The notes: generated by a model from the letters alone, not told the origin. Shown: positions 1 through 8,929, numbered from the stretch's first letter. The stretch: 64,000 nucleotides of DNA from Treponema primitia ZAS-1 (GCF_000297095.1 NZ_AEEA01000058.1:1-64000); one strand, 5' to 3'. Made by a program: numbers and translations.

Positions 1-62
1 ATGCGCATGAGCGCCCGGGATGCCCCTCCCCCTCCCGGTTTTGCCGATAAGTCCGAGAAAAG
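1..62 (+). repeat. Palindromic element copy A (right half only)
   Basis: This is the 3' arm of the dispersed palindromic element found at eight other places in the window. It matches the right arm of the copy at 10606-10642, including the GC-rich ATGCCCCTCCC stretch and the TTTTGCCGATAA end. The other half lies outside the window. It ends just beyond the 3' end of the acyl-CoA dehydrogenase gene, so it is intergenic like the other copies. Confidence 0.75.
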
Positions 63-73
63 ACCTGACATCA

Positions 74-1807
74 CTATTCCCCCGCCCCGATGACCTCCGC
101 ATAACACCGCAGCAAAGTCCCATTATCCCCGGTAATAAAACTGTGGCTAGCCTCAATCCTGGAAGGCGCCTTGGCAATAAATATCGCCGCCACCTTGAGC
201 TTCCGCTCGCTGTGCACCGCATCCCGCAGGAGAAGGTAACTTATCACCAGGTCCGTAGTCATTTCCACAAGCCGCCTGGAATGGTAGCTGAGAAACTGCT
301 CGTGCCCTTCGCCCTTGTAGGCTTTCACGTAGTCCAGGGTGGCGTCAAAGATCTTCCGGGCAGCGCGGACCTTGGCTATAAGATCCGCGGCGTAGGTAAA
401 GTCCGCCTGATCGTATTCGTCCAGGATGGACTGGGCTATACCGGAGGTGACCGGGCCGATGGCGGCCACCACTTGGAGCTGGGTGGTCCCCTCATAGATG
501 TTGGTAATCCGGGCGTCACGGTAGTGGCGTTCGGCGTTGAACTCCTTCATATATCCTGTGCCGCCGTGGATCTGGATGGCGTCGTAGGCAACCTTGTTGG
601 CCATCTCCGTGGCGTAGGCCTTGACCAAGGGGGTAAAGAAGCCCGCGAGTTTGGCGTACCGCTTCTTGTCCTCCACAATATCGCCTTTCTGATCCGGGTG
701 CGCATCGGAAAAGTCTTCCAGCACTTCCTTGAGATCCACAAAACGGGCGGTTTCGTAGAGCAGCGTACGGCCCGCTTCCACCGCAACCTTCATCTCGGTG
801 AGCATCTCGAACACCGGCGGCAGGGTCCGTACCGACACGTTGAACTGGATGCGCTTGGCGGCGTAAAGATCCGCCTCCCGGTAGGCCGCTTCGGCTATGC
901 CCACCGCCTGGGCGGCAATACCGAGCCGGGCGTTATTCATGAGCCACATGGTATACTTGGTGAGTCCCCGTTGGCGCTCGCCCACTAATTCTGCGGGAGC
1001 CTTGTTAAACTGCAGCTCGCAGGTGGGGGAACCGTGGATGCCCAGCTTGTGTTCCAGCCGGCGGATAATCATCTTATCGTCCCGCTCGTAGAGGAAGAAC
1101 GATAAGCCCCGGGCGCCCTTGCCCTTTTCTTCGCTGCGGGCCAGGACCAGGCCGATGGTTCCGCAGCCGTTGGTGATAAAGCGCTTAACCCCGCTGAGGT
1201 ACCACTTGCCATCCTCGCCCTGAACCGCCTTGAGGTTTACCGCCTGAAGATCGCTCCCCGCATCGGGTTCGGTGAGTATCATTGATGAACCCCACTCGCC
1301 GGAACAGAGCCGGGGCAGTACCGCCTGTTTCTGTTCCTCGGAAGCAAACTTGTTGATGGTCTCGGCGATATCCTGCTGGAGACCGAAGTTAAGGGCCGAA
1401 GCGTCGGCGCGGGAGAGGAGCTCCGAGGCGATGCACAGTATCGTTGAAGGCATGTTGAGACCGCCGTAACGCCGGGGGATGCAGAAGCCCATGAGATCCG
1501 CCTGGGCGAACATGTCCATCGCCTTTTGGGTGGCGGGGTTCAGGGTTACCTGGTTTGTCGCCAGGTCCAAAAGAGGGCCCTCCTCGTCAACCTTTGGGGC
1601 GTTGGGGGCGATAAACTCGCCGCACATTTCCCCGATGATGCTCAGAACCCGTTTGTAGGAATCCCTGGCATCCGCAGCATCCTTGGGCGCGTAGGAAAAT
1701 TGTTCAGCCTGGGTAAATTCCTCTTCCTTGAAGCGGATAATCCGGTCCAGGTCCAGGTGTTCCAGGTGAAATAAAATATCTTCGTTATCGTTTAAAAAGT
1801 TTTCCAC
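74..1807 (-). CDS. Acyl-CoA dehydrogenase, FAD-dependent
   Basis: A 577-residue flavoprotein that oxidises acyl-CoA to 2-enoyl-CoA, or runs the reverse reaction with reduced ETF. The family is clear: LTEPDAGSDL in the middle FAD/substrate domain, an arginine-containing helix near MNNARLGIAAQAVG, IQIHGGTGYMKE, and YEGTTQ, where the Glu is at the catalytic-base position of short/medium-chain members. It is about 190 residues longer than a classical short-chain enzyme; the extra C-terminal part resembles the extended ACADs seen in many bacteria. The start is GTG, chosen because AAGGAG sits 8 nt upstream and overlaps the etfA stop codon. It is the last gene of etfB-etfA-acd, so its electron partner is very probably the adjacent ETF. 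Chain-length preference cannot be read from sequence. Confidence 0.93.
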   Translation of the reverse strand: MENFLNDNEDILFHLEHLDLDRIIRFKEEEFTQAEQFSYAPKDAADARDSYKRVLSIIGEMCGEFIAPNAPKVDEEGPLLDLATNQVTLNPATQKAMDMFAQADLMGFCIPRRYGGLNMPSTILCIASELLSRADASALNFGLQQDIAETINKFASEEQKQAVLPRLCSGEWGSSMILTEPDAGSDLQAVNLKAVQGEDGKWYLSGVKRFITNGCGTIGLVLARSEEKGKGARGLSFFLYERDDKMIIRRLEHKLGIHGSPTCELQFNKAPAELVGERQRGLTKYTMWLMNNARLGIAAQAVGIAEAAYREADLYAAKRIQFNVSVRTLPPVFEMLTEMKVAVEAGRTLLYETARFVDLKEVLEDFSDAHPDQKGDIVEDKKRYAKLAGFFTPLVKAYATEMANKVAYDAIQIHGGTGYMKEFNAERHYRDARITNIYEGTTQLQVVAAIGPVTSGIAQSILDEYDQADFTYAADLIAKVRAARKIFDATLDYVKAYKGEGHEQFLSYHSRRLVEMTTDLVISYLLLRDAVHSERKLKVAAIFIAKAPSRIEASHSFITGDNGTLLRCYAEVIGAGE

Positions 1808-1817
1808 TTGCTGCTCC

Positions 1818-2831
1818 TTATACCCGGGCCTTATAGGCCTTGATCATCCGGGGGATCACGTCAAAAAGATCCCCCACTATGCCGTACTGGGCAATGCCGA
1901 AAATCGGCGCCTCAGGATCCGTGTTGATGGCGATGATCCGCGCCGAACCGTCCATACCCGCCCGGTGCTGGATGGCCCCGGAAATACCGCAGGCCACGTA
2001 GAGCTTCGGCCGCACCGTGGTGCCCGTCTGCCCTACCTGGTGGTCCTTGCTGATAAAGCCCGCGTCCACCGCTGCCCGGGAGGCCCCCACTTCGGCGCCT
2101 ATGGTTTCCGCCAGTTCCCGAATGAGCTTGAAATTTTGCTTATTCCCCACGCCGAAGCCGCCGGACACAATGATGTTGGCGCCCTTGAGGTTGACGGTCT
2201 TTTCCTGCAGTACCCGGTCGATGATCTCCGAGGGGAAATCTGCGGCGCCGAGATTTGCAGGAACCTTAACAATATTGGCCTTCCGGGAAGTATCCGGCGT
2301 GTTCATCCGCATCACCCCTTCCCGGACCGTGGACATCTGGGGCTTCTTTTCCGGGCACACAATGGTAGCAATTATGTTGCCCCCAAAGGCGGGCCGGATC
2401 TGGTAGAGGATGTTCTTGTAATCCGTCTCCCCCTGCTTGTGGTCGCCGATTTGCAGATCCGTACAGTCCGCAGTAAGTCCAACCTTGAGGTAGGAAGCCA
2501 CCCGCGGGGCCAGGTCCCGGCCGGTAGTGGTAGCGCCGTAGAGGACTATCTGGGGCTTGTAGTCCGTGATCACCTGAATCATCAGTTTTGTGTAGGGGAT
2601 GGGGGTGTAGTGTTTGAGTTTAGGCTCCTCGTAGAGATAGACCGTATCCGCCCCAAGACTCGCCAGGCGGGGGACCTCCTGGGAAACCTTCTCCCCAAAG
2701 AGGGCCGCACTAACGCTAACCCCCAGTGTATCCGCCAGCTCCCGGGCTTTGGAAACCAGTTCCAGGCTCACCTCCGCCAGGTTTCCGCTGTCCTGCTGGA
2801 TATATACCATCACGCTTAAATCATTACTCAT
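1818..2831 (-). CDS. etfA: Electron transfer flavoprotein alpha subunit
   Basis: A 337-residue ETF alpha subunit. The N-terminal half is the Rossmann-like ETF domain (YIQQDSGNLAEVSLELVSKA). The C-terminal half carries the FAD-binding signature: IVSGGFGVG, GASRAAVDAGF, QVGQTGTTVRPKLYVACGIS, then INTDPEAPIF. With EtfB it forms the soluble FAD/AMP heterodimer that exchanges electrons with the acyl-CoA dehydrogenase encoded 10 bp downstream. An AGGAG site precedes the ATG in the 28-bp gap after etfB. Whether this ETF is a bifurcating (NADH/ferredoxin) type or a simple carrier cannot be decided by eye. Gene order etfB-etfA-acd suggests one transcript. Confidence 0.95.
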   Translation of the reverse strand: MSNDLSVMVYIQQDSGNLAEVSLELVSKARELADTLGVSVSAALFGEKVSQEVPRLASLGADTVYLYEEPKLKHYTPIPYTKLMIQVITDYKPQIVLYGATTTGRDLAPRVASYLKVGLTADCTDLQIGDHKQGETDYKNILYQIRPAFGGNIIATIVCPEKKPQMSTVREGVMRMNTPDTSRKANIVKVPANLGAADFPSEIIDRVLQEKTVNLKGANIIVSGGFGVGNKQNFKLIRELAETIGAEVGASRAAVDAGFISKDHQVGQTGTTVRPKLYVACGISGAIQHRAGMDGSARIIAINTDPEAPIFGIAQYGIVGDLFDVIPRMIKAYKARV

Positions 2832-2859
2832 CTCTATTGCTCCTGTTAAGCGGGTTTAC

Positions 2860-3690
2860 TTAACCCAGGGTATGATCCGCGATAAGCTCGTGGACCAGTT
2901 CCGTAATCCCCTGCTCGCCGGGATCGATAAATTTGATTTCCCCTGCGGTAAGGACCACCGAATTGATGTTCTTCACCTTCGTAGGGGAACCGGCCAGGCC
3001 GCACTGATTGGGATCCGCTTTGATCGCCGGAATATCCCAGAGCGCCAGGGCTGAACTATCCGCCGCCGGAGCAGCCTGTTTGTGGGTCATCAGCCGCTTG
3101 GCCGAAGCAGGCCGGGGCGCCTCCCCTTCATCGGTAAAGGTAATCAGCACCGGGAATTTGGCCTTCACCTTTTCCCAGCCTCCTTCAATGGAGCGCAGGG
3201 CAATGATTTCCTTCTTAGCGGGATCCACCGTCTCGACCTTGGAAACGCAGGTAATCTGGTTGATCCCAAGCTTTTCCGCAGTTTGCGGTCCCACCTGGGC
3301 GGTATCCCCGTCTATGGCCTGCCTGCCGCAGAGCACCAGATCGTAGTTTCCAATTTTCTCGATAGCGCATTTCAGGGCGTAGGACGTAGCCAGGGTATCC
3401 GCCCCGGCAAAGCCCCGGTCCGACACCAGGGCGGTAAAATCCGCTCCCCGGTAAAGACATTCCTTCAGGACCGTCGACGCCGCCGGAGGCCCCATGGAAA
3501 TCACGTTCACCTTCGACCCCGGGAATTGATCCTTGAGCAGCAGCGCCGCCTCAAGCCCGTAGAGATCCTCGGGATTAAAAATCGCCGGCAGGGCGGCGCG
3601 GTTAACCGTACCGTCTTCCTTCATAGCCTGACCGGTGATATTTTGGGTATCCGGAACCTGTTTAACCAAAACGATGATATTCAAACCCAT
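2860..3690 (-). CDS. etfB: Electron transfer flavoprotein beta subunit
   Basis: A 276-residue ETF beta subunit. It begins with the typical LNIIVLVKQVPDT segment and has the nucleotide-binding loop LVLCGRQAIDGDTAQVGPQ, both hallmarks of EtfB. It is the first gene of the etfB-etfA-acd operon; TAGGAG lies 7 nt before the ATG. A short palindrome (GCGAAACAAAGTTTCGC, 3719-3735) lies in its leader and a TATTAT-like -10 is near 3764, but no convincing -35 was seen. It acts in the cytoplasm with EtfA as electron donor or acceptor for the acyl-CoA dehydrogenase. Confidence 0.95.
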   Translation of the reverse strand: MGLNIIVLVKQVPDTQNITGQAMKEDGTVNRAALPAIFNPEDLYGLEAALLLKDQFPGSKVNVISMGPPAASTVLKECLYRGADFTALVSDRGFAGADTLATSYALKCAIEKIGNYDLVLCGRQAIDGDTAQVGPQTAEKLGINQITCVSKVETVDPAKKEIIALRSIEGGWEKVKAKFPVLITFTDEGEAPRPASAKRLMTHKQAAPAADSSALALWDIPAIKADPNQCGLAGSPTKVKNINSVVLTAGEIKFIDPGEQGITELVHELIADHTLG

Positions 3691-3824
3691 GTATAACTCC
3701 TATACAAGTCCAATCGAAGCGAAACAAAGTTTCGCATAACGCCTGAAAAGATTCGTTACATAATACCTTTTATATGAAAATTCCGCAAGACTTTTTACTT
3801 TGGAAAGCCCCCTTTAGCGTAGCA

Positions 3825-4032
3825 TATCGGCAAACCGGACGTGGGGAGGGGTACACCCGTCTTCATGTGCATGTAGAGCCTGTCTCCGCAGCCCCACTAC
3901 GTGGGTCTACTACGACAGAGAATTCCATATACATAAAGCCAGGCGTACCCCTCCCCACGTCCGCCTTTGTCACATAGTACGAAGAGGGATATTCCACGCT
4001 TGGATTCACATACCGGAGTGGCAGGCTGGGTA
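3825..4032 (-). repeat. Palindromic element copy B (class 1)
   Basis: Class 1 copy in reverse orientation. The arms 3837-3854 and 3945-3962 are an 18-bp perfect inverted repeat. Between them is the conserved core, which read on the minus strand gives GGAATTC followed by GTAGACCCACGTAGTGGGGC, itself a hairpin. The homology runs past the palindrome: 3963-4032 is nearly identical to the flanks of copies C and D, ending GGCTGGGTA. Copies B and D differ at one stem pair (A-T here, G-C in D) in a compensatory way. It lies upstream of etfB and may affect its 5' region; no function is proven. Confidence 0.85.
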
Positions 4033-4412
4033 ATGGAGGGCCAAGGGCGATAAAACCCAAATAATCGGTAGAAACTGGAAAAAAGTCTAGAAATATACCC
4101 TTAATTATAGCTAAAAGTTTAGAACAGCCCCTCCAAGTCTGGACAAAAGATACGGGTTTTCCACCAAAAACACGATACACTGCAATATATGTCAAAACGG
4201 TGCCTGGCACCCATTCCGAAAAGGGGGTATGACATGGCCAATTCGCCGGATACAGCGCATGAACACGTTGCTTTTATAGTAACTAAAATAACTAACACTA
4301 CCCCCCCCCCCCGATAGGCTTACTAGGATATAAAAACCAGCGCATTTTCGGACAGCCGTTTCCTCCCCCTACGTTCCCGGTAACCCAAACCGCCATTTCC
4401 TCACACCCTGGC
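4033..4412. other. Intergenic stretch with a poly-C tract, no gene seen
   Basis: No convincing ORF or RNA gene was recognised here. It contains a GGTGCCTGGCACC palindrome (4199-4211), preceded by AAAAC; the same AAAACGGTGCC word recurs at 8790-8800. It also holds a run of 12 C residues. A minus-strand 79-codon frame ends inside the homopolymer but has no coding character. The stretch ends at a strong intrinsic terminator, so a short untranslated transcript could be made here. Confidence 0.5.
4301..4312. repeat. Homopolymeric C12 tract
   Basis: Twelve consecutive C residues (G on the minus strand), the longest homopolymer noticed in the window. Tracts of this length are prone to slipped-strand length change. 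It lies 254 bp upstream of the lipoprotein ATG at 4566 and 611 bp upstream of etfB. Poly-G tracts near promoters act as contingency loci in Treponema pallidum; a similar role here is inference. Confidence 0.9.
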
Positions 4413-4460
4413 AAAAAAAAGCCCGTACCCTCATGCGTGGAGGTACGGGCTTTCTTTTTT
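4413..4460. terminator. Strong bidirectional intrinsic terminator, orphan
   Basis: A 9-bp GC-rich stem (GCCCGTACC 4421-4429 with GGTACGGGC 4442-4450) is flanked by eight A on the left and TTTCTTTTTT on the right, so it works on paper in both directions. It ends no recognised gene: the nearest genes on both sides point away from it. It is therefore either the end of an unannotated RNA or a leader terminator about 105 bp upstream of the 4566 lipoprotein start. Confidence 0.8.
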
Positions 4461-4565
4461 GCCCAGAGGCTCAACACCTGCACCAAAAAGGAGATTCCGA
4501 ACCCGTCGGGTTCGTTCAATTTGTATACTGCGGGCATTCACCCGCAAGAAAGCGAGGATTTTTGT

Positions 4566-5831
4566 ATGAAAAAGACATTACTGGTAAGTATTAGTCTTGT
4601 GGCTTTGTTCGCACTGTTCGGGGCATTAGCCCTGGCAGGGTGCGGAGGCAGTGACGGCGGCGGCAAAGCGCCATCCCTGGTATCTATTGCCATAACGGGA
4701 GCGCCGACCACCTATGCCACGGGCGCCGCCCTGAACCTGGGCGGGCTCGTAGTAACCCTGACCTATTCCGATGCGTCAACCACCCCCATCGAGCTGCCCG
4801 CGGGAACCGTCATCGCCCTTGATGCGGCGGGCTCCCTCACCACAAAGGTGGGTAGCGTCACGGTAACCGTTTCCGGGTACAACCCCGCCGGAACCGGGGA
4901 GCAGACCATCACCGTGACGGTGGATGGTAAGACACAGCAATTTACCATTACCGTTACCGGCCATGTGCCCGTTACCGGCCTTACGCTTACCAGCACTACC
5001 GCCGTGGTCGGCACGCCCCTGACCCTGGCCGCCACGGTTACGCCCACCGACGCCACCAACAAGACCATCGTTTGGTCGGTAAAGGCGGCGGGAACCACCG
5101 GTGCATCCATCTCGAGCGGCGTGCTGAGCGCCAGCTCCGCAGGTACCGCCACGGTAACCGCCATCATCGCCAACGGCTTAACGGCGACCACGGCATACAC
5201 CCAGGACTTTGACATCACCGTTACTACCGCCCCCCTCGACCTTGCCGATAACGCAAGCTACGACATTCCCGCAGGAACGGTAAGCGCGGGGATTAGCCCC
5301 GTAACCATTGGGGCGGCCACCGGCGGAACCGCACCCTACAGCTATGCTGTTTCGGGAAACCCCGCCTGGATTAGCTTTAATGCCACCACCCGGGAAATTT
5401 CCGGGACACGTCCGGCAGCCGAAGAAGCCGCCGGTAGCTTTACTATTACCGTAACCGACAGCGCCACCCCTGCGGCGACTGCAAGCATCACCGTGGCCTA
5501 CGGCGCGGTTAGTATCCCTGTTCCCGCCGACCTCACCATCACCGTGGGGGTGGACCAGGGCGTGGTTACCATCGGGCGGAGCGACGGGGCTGAGACGCCT
5601 ATCGTGCTCTCCAAGGGCGGGACACCCAATACCCTGACCCTGAGCGCCACGGGCTTTACGGACAGTACGTGGCTGCTGGACGGAGACACCGCCACGCCCA
5701 TCGGTACGGAGGGCAGTATCACTATTAACGCAAGCGGATATGCCGTGAAGAAGCATTCCATCACCTTTACCGGGTGGAAGGGCGCGACCTTCTACACCTC
5801 GGACCCCATCGACTTTTCGGTGCAGAACTAA
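4566..5831 (+). CDS. Lipoprotein with bacterial Ig-like domains
   Basis: A 421-residue secreted lipoprotein. The start at 4566 gives a textbook lipoprotein signal, MKKTLLVSISLVALFAL then LALAGC, with the lipid-modified Cys at about residue 26. The mature part is a string of beta-sandwich domains: a Big_3-like domain (about 35-135, with TYATGAALNLGGLVVTLTYSD), a Big_2-like domain (about 138-222, VTGLTLTSTTAVVGTPLTL), a putative-Ig/cadherin-like domain (about 225-315), and a last Ig-like unit. Two small hairpins (4498-4514 and 4530-4546) lie in the 5' leader. It is probably exported and membrane anchored; ligand unknown. A similar but longer lipoprotein follows after 15 bp, so the two are likely co-transcribed. 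Confidence 0.85.
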   Translation: MKKTLLVSISLVALFALFGALALAGCGGSDGGGKAPSLVSIAITGAPTTYATGAALNLGGLVVTLTYSDASTTPIELPAGTVIALDAAGSLTTKVGSVTVTVSGYNPAGTGEQTITVTVDGKTQQFTITVTGHVPVTGLTLTSTTAVVGTPLTLAATVTPTDATNKTIVWSVKAAGTTGASISSGVLSASSAGTATVTAIIANGLTATTAYTQDFDITVTTAPLDLADNASYDIPAGTVSAGISPVTIGAATGGTAPYSYAVSGNPAWISFNATTREISGTRPAAEEAAGSFTITVTDSATPAATASITVAYGAVSIPVPADLTITVGVDQGVVTIGRSDGAETPIVLSKGGTPNTLTLSATGFTDSTWLLDGDTATPIGTEGSITINASGYAVKKHSITFTGWKGATFYTSDPIDFSVQN

Positions 5832-5846
5832 GGATAAGGAGCAAGT

Positions 5847-8735
5847 ATGAAAACAATTACCATGAAGACTTTGATACACACCCCAGGCCGTTCCCTGGGG
5901 CGGATACTGCGGGGAGCCGTTTTTGTGACCGCCCTCCTCGGTCTGGGGTCAGCCCTGCTGGGGTGCAGCAATCCCCTTGCGCCGGCGAATACCGGGGGAA
6001 TCGGGCCGGATCAGGGCCGATTAACCATCACCATCGGAGAGGGGGTTCCGGCGGAGAGCATCGCTTTGGCGCCAAACGCCGCCCGGACCTTAGTCCCGGC
6101 GGGGCTGGATTCAGGCGCTTTTAACCGGTACGAGGTGGCCTGGTCCGGCCATGCCACGGAGCCGGATGGGTCGAATGCCGATTATACCCTCGGCGCGCCC
6201 ATCACCTTGAAGACCAGAGAATGGACTATTACCGTGACGGCCTATGCCGGGACCGGGGAGGCTGAAAAGGCCTCCGCCCGGGCGAGCGCCACGAAAACTA
6301 TCGAGAGCGGGGACGGCAATACCCTGCCCCTCACCCTGGCCCCCATTACCGGGGAAGGCGCGGAAAACGGCGCCTTTTCCTATTCGGTGAGCTTCCCTGC
6401 GGGACTTGATTCCGTCACGGTAACCATCACCACCACCACGGGCGGGGCGGTTACCGGCGGAGTTATCGCCGCAAGCGGCGAGCAGCTCGCCGCCGGAACC
6501 CTGGAGGATACCGCGCTGTCCCTGCCTGCGGGGCAGTACCTGCTGAACATCAAGCTGCTCAAGGCAGGGGGCGCCCTTTCGGCGGGCAAAACCGTGGGGC
6601 TCCACATCTACCCCAATCTAACCACCACCGCGCCTGCTTACACCTTTACTAATGATGACTTGGTGGTGACCTACGCGGTAAACTTTACCGCCAATGGCGG
6701 CACTCCGGTTCCTGCCACGCAATACGTTGCCCATGGCGAAAAAGCCACCGTCCCCGCCAAGCCCGTCCTGGCCGACAAAACCTTTGACGGCTGGCACAAG
6801 GAAGCGGGCCTCACGACCCTGTGGGACTTTGCCACCGACACCGTTACCGCCGACACTACCCTGTACGCCAAGTGGACCGACGTCTCCAGCCTCCCCGACA
6901 CGGCAACCCCCACCGCAAGCCCCAATGGCGGCGCCTTCTTTAGCCTGCCTCTGGTAACTCTTGCAAGCACAACCGGCGGGGCAGCCATTTACTACACCAC
7001 CGACGGCACTGCCCCGGCAAGCGCCGCAGGGGGATCGACCAGCCTCTACAGCGCACCCTTTACCCTGCCTGATTGGGGCATGGTAAAAGCCATCGCTGTC
7101 AAAAGCGGCTACAACAATAGCGGCGTATTGACCACCGCGGCCTACACCCAAAACACCCGCACCGTTACGGGCATTGCCGTAACCACGCCGCCCGATAAAA
7201 CCACCTACTACGTGAAAGAAGCCCTCGACCTTGCAGGTCTTGTGGTAACCGCTACCTATGACGACAGCACCACAGGCGTTATCCCCGTAACCCTTGCGAA
7301 CACCAATTGGGACAGCGTCAAAACAAGCGCCGGGGCGGGCAAAACCGTTACCATCACCATAGAGGGCTTTACCGCCACCTTTACGGTAACCGTGAGCGTC
7401 CTTACCCACACCGTAACATTTAACAGCAACGGCGGCAGTGCCGTAGCCCCGAAAACCGTTACAGACGGCGACCCCGTAACCAAGCCGACAGACCCCACCA
7501 GAAGCGGCTACACCTTTGACGGCTGGTATCCAACAGCGGAATCAAGCACCCTGTACAACTTTGCCACCCCCGTAACCGGCAACATTACCCTCTACGCCAA
7601 GTGGACAGCCCTGCCAGTAAGCCGCCTGCCCACCGCCTCGGTTACCATCGCAGTAAAAGACGCCGCCGAGGACACCAGCATTACCTTTACCCTGACCAAT
7701 AGCCCGGCCTACGCCGATAGCGACCCGGTTACCCCCGCCAACGGCACCCGATGGGTAGTGCAGCACCCCAGCGGAGGCGTTAACGGCTCTGGCCAGCTTG
7801 CCGGTTCGACAGCGGGGCTTACGGTTACCAACCTGGGGAATGCCATCACCATTACCAAAAGCGGTGGCGCCCTGGCGGCAGGCCCATACTGTATCGCGGC
7901 TATCGAGACCGGCAAGACCCAGCACACCAGCTACCTTATCCTTACAGTGCAGGAGGTAGGCGGCGGCAGCATGGGGGGCGGCATTGACCATACCCTGGTA
8001 GGGGGCGTGCTCACCATTACCGGCACAGGCCCCATGCCCGACTTTGCCTTCGCTAGTGCCACACCCTGGTACGCGGACCGCGCAACCATTACCAGCATTG
8101 TAGTAAGCTCTGGCATTACCCGGGTGGGAAACGTCGCCTTTTCCGATTCCGCCGCCACCACAGTGACCCTCCCCGACGGGCTCCTCACCATTGGCTCTGG
8201 CGCTTTTACCAACATGTCGGCTCTCGAAGCAATCGTCATACCCGCGTCGGTTACGGCCATTGGCGGAGGTCTCGGCCCCTATCAAACATTTGAGGACTGC
8301 AGCGCCCTTACCGCCATTACCGTGGATGGGGGCAACACTGTCTACAAAAGCATAGACGGTGTGCTCTACAGCAAAGACGGGACCACCCTGCATAAAATGC
8401 CCCAGGCGAAAACCGGCCCATTCATAATCCCCGACGGGGTAACAGTGCTTAACTTTGGCAGCTTTAACAATATCCGTCTCAGTGCCATCGACTTCCCCGC
8501 GTCGGTCACCACTATCCAGACCAACTTCATCGGCCCGGCTAGTTACACCCCCAACCTGACGGAGATTACCGCGCGCTGGGCAACCCCGCCTAAATCAGCG
8601 GCCAACTTAAACCAATGGGGCTTTACCCAGCAGGGCAAAATCACCCTGCATATCCCCACCGGGACGGAAGAAGCCTATGCGACTGCCGGCTGGACGGACT
8701 TTTTGGCGTATGTGGATGATGTAACAACGCCCTAA
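5847..8735 (+). CDS. Large modular lipoprotein with InlB-type, Big_3 and BspA-like LRR domains
   Basis: A 962-residue lipoprotein with signal peptide and lipobox ending SALLGC. An ATG 15 bp downstream (5862) is an alternative start; AAGGAG before 5847 favours the first. Domains in order: an Ig-like N-terminal part; a Listeria-Bacteroides (InlB B) repeat at about 275-345 with FDGWHKEAG and TLYAKWT; a chitobiase C-terminal-like domain at about 345-435 (IYYTTDGTAPASA); a Big_3 domain at about 440-520; a second InlB B repeat at about 520-590 (GYTFDGWYPTAE); and a BspA-type leucine-rich region from about 705 to 950 with repeated IPASVTAIG-like units. This architecture is typical of host- or polymer-binding surface proteins of gut bacteria. 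Substrate is not inferable. Confidence 0.85.
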   Translation: MKTITMKTLIHTPGRSLGRILRGAVFVTALLGLGSALLGCSNPLAPANTGGIGPDQGRLTITIGEGVPAESIALAPNAARTLVPAGLDSGAFNRYEVAWSGHATEPDGSNADYTLGAPITLKTREWTITVTAYAGTGEAEKASARASATKTIESGDGNTLPLTLAPITGEGAENGAFSYSVSFPAGLDSVTVTITTTTGGAVTGGVIAASGEQLAAGTLEDTALSLPAGQYLLNIKLLKAGGALSAGKTVGLHIYPNLTTTAPAYTFTNDDLVVTYAVNFTANGGTPVPATQYVAHGEKATVPAKPVLADKTFDGWHKEAGLTTLWDFATDTVTADTTLYAKWTDVSSLPDTATPTASPNGGAFFSLPLVTLASTTGGAAIYYTTDGTAPASAAGGSTSLYSAPFTLPDWGMVKAIAVKSGYNNSGVLTTAAYTQNTRTVTGIAVTTPPDKTTYYVKEALDLAGLVVTATYDDSTTGVIPVTLANTNWDSVKTSAGAGKTVTITIEGFTATFTVTVSVLTHTVTFNSNGGSAVAPKTVTDGDPVTKPTDPTRSGYTFDGWYPTAESSTLYNFATPVTGNITLYAKWTALPVSRLPTASVTIAVKDAAEDTSITFTLTNSPAYADSDPVTPANGTRWVVQHPSGGVNGSGQLAGSTAGLTVTNLGNAITITKSGGALAAGPYCIAAIETGKTQHTSYLILTVQEVGGGSMGGGIDHTLVGGVLTITGTGPMPDFAFASATPWYADRATITSIVVSSGITRVGNVAFSDSAATTVTLPDGLLTIGSGAFTNMSALEAIVIPASVTAIGGGLGPYQTFEDCSALTAITVDGGNTVYKSIDGVLYSKDGTTLHKMPQAKTGPFIIPDGVTVLNFGSFNNIRLSAIDFPASVTTIQTNFIGPASYTPNLTEITARWATPPKSAANLNQWGFTQQGKITLHIPTGTEEAYATAGWTDFLAYVDDVTTP

Positions 8736-8759
8736 GGGCAAGACGGCAGGACCTTGTCC

Positions 8760-8782
8760 AAGGGCTTCAAACTGAAGCCCTT
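8760..8782 (+). terminator. Probable terminator hairpin after the LRR lipoprotein
   Basis: A perfect 10-bp stem (AAGGGCTTCA with TGAAGCCCTT, loop AAC) starts 24 bp after the lipoprotein stop. No strong U-tract follows, so it may be a weak terminator or an mRNA 3'-end stabiliser. Confidence 0.55.
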
Positions 8783-8801
8783 AGGGAGGAAAACGGTGCC
8801 A

Positions 8802-8845
8802 GGCGCCAGGTAGTGTCCCTCATGCGAGGGACACTACCTGGCGCC
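8802..8845. repeat. Perfect 20-bp inverted repeat with 4-nt loop
   Basis: The arms 8802-8821 and 8826-8845 are exactly complementary, with loop ATGC. Nothing resembling a U-tract follows. It is preceded by AAAACGGTGCC, a word also found at 4195-4205. It is unrelated in sequence to the two classes of larger palindromic element. Its function is unknown. Confidence 0.85.
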
Positions 8846-8929
8846 CTTCCGCCCCAACACAGACTGGGGGGAGTGGGTAAAAGGAGGTGCAGAGGTATTA
8901 GTAATGGTATTTGCAAGACTACTACCAAG

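Noticed and set aside
20..988. 322-codon plus-strand frame
   Set aside because: It is antisense to the acyl-CoA dehydrogenase gene, whose motifs are unambiguous.
4298..4537. 79-codon minus-strand frame ending in the C tract
   Set aside because: The frame covers a terminator and the homopolymer, with no ribosome binding site; coding character is absent.
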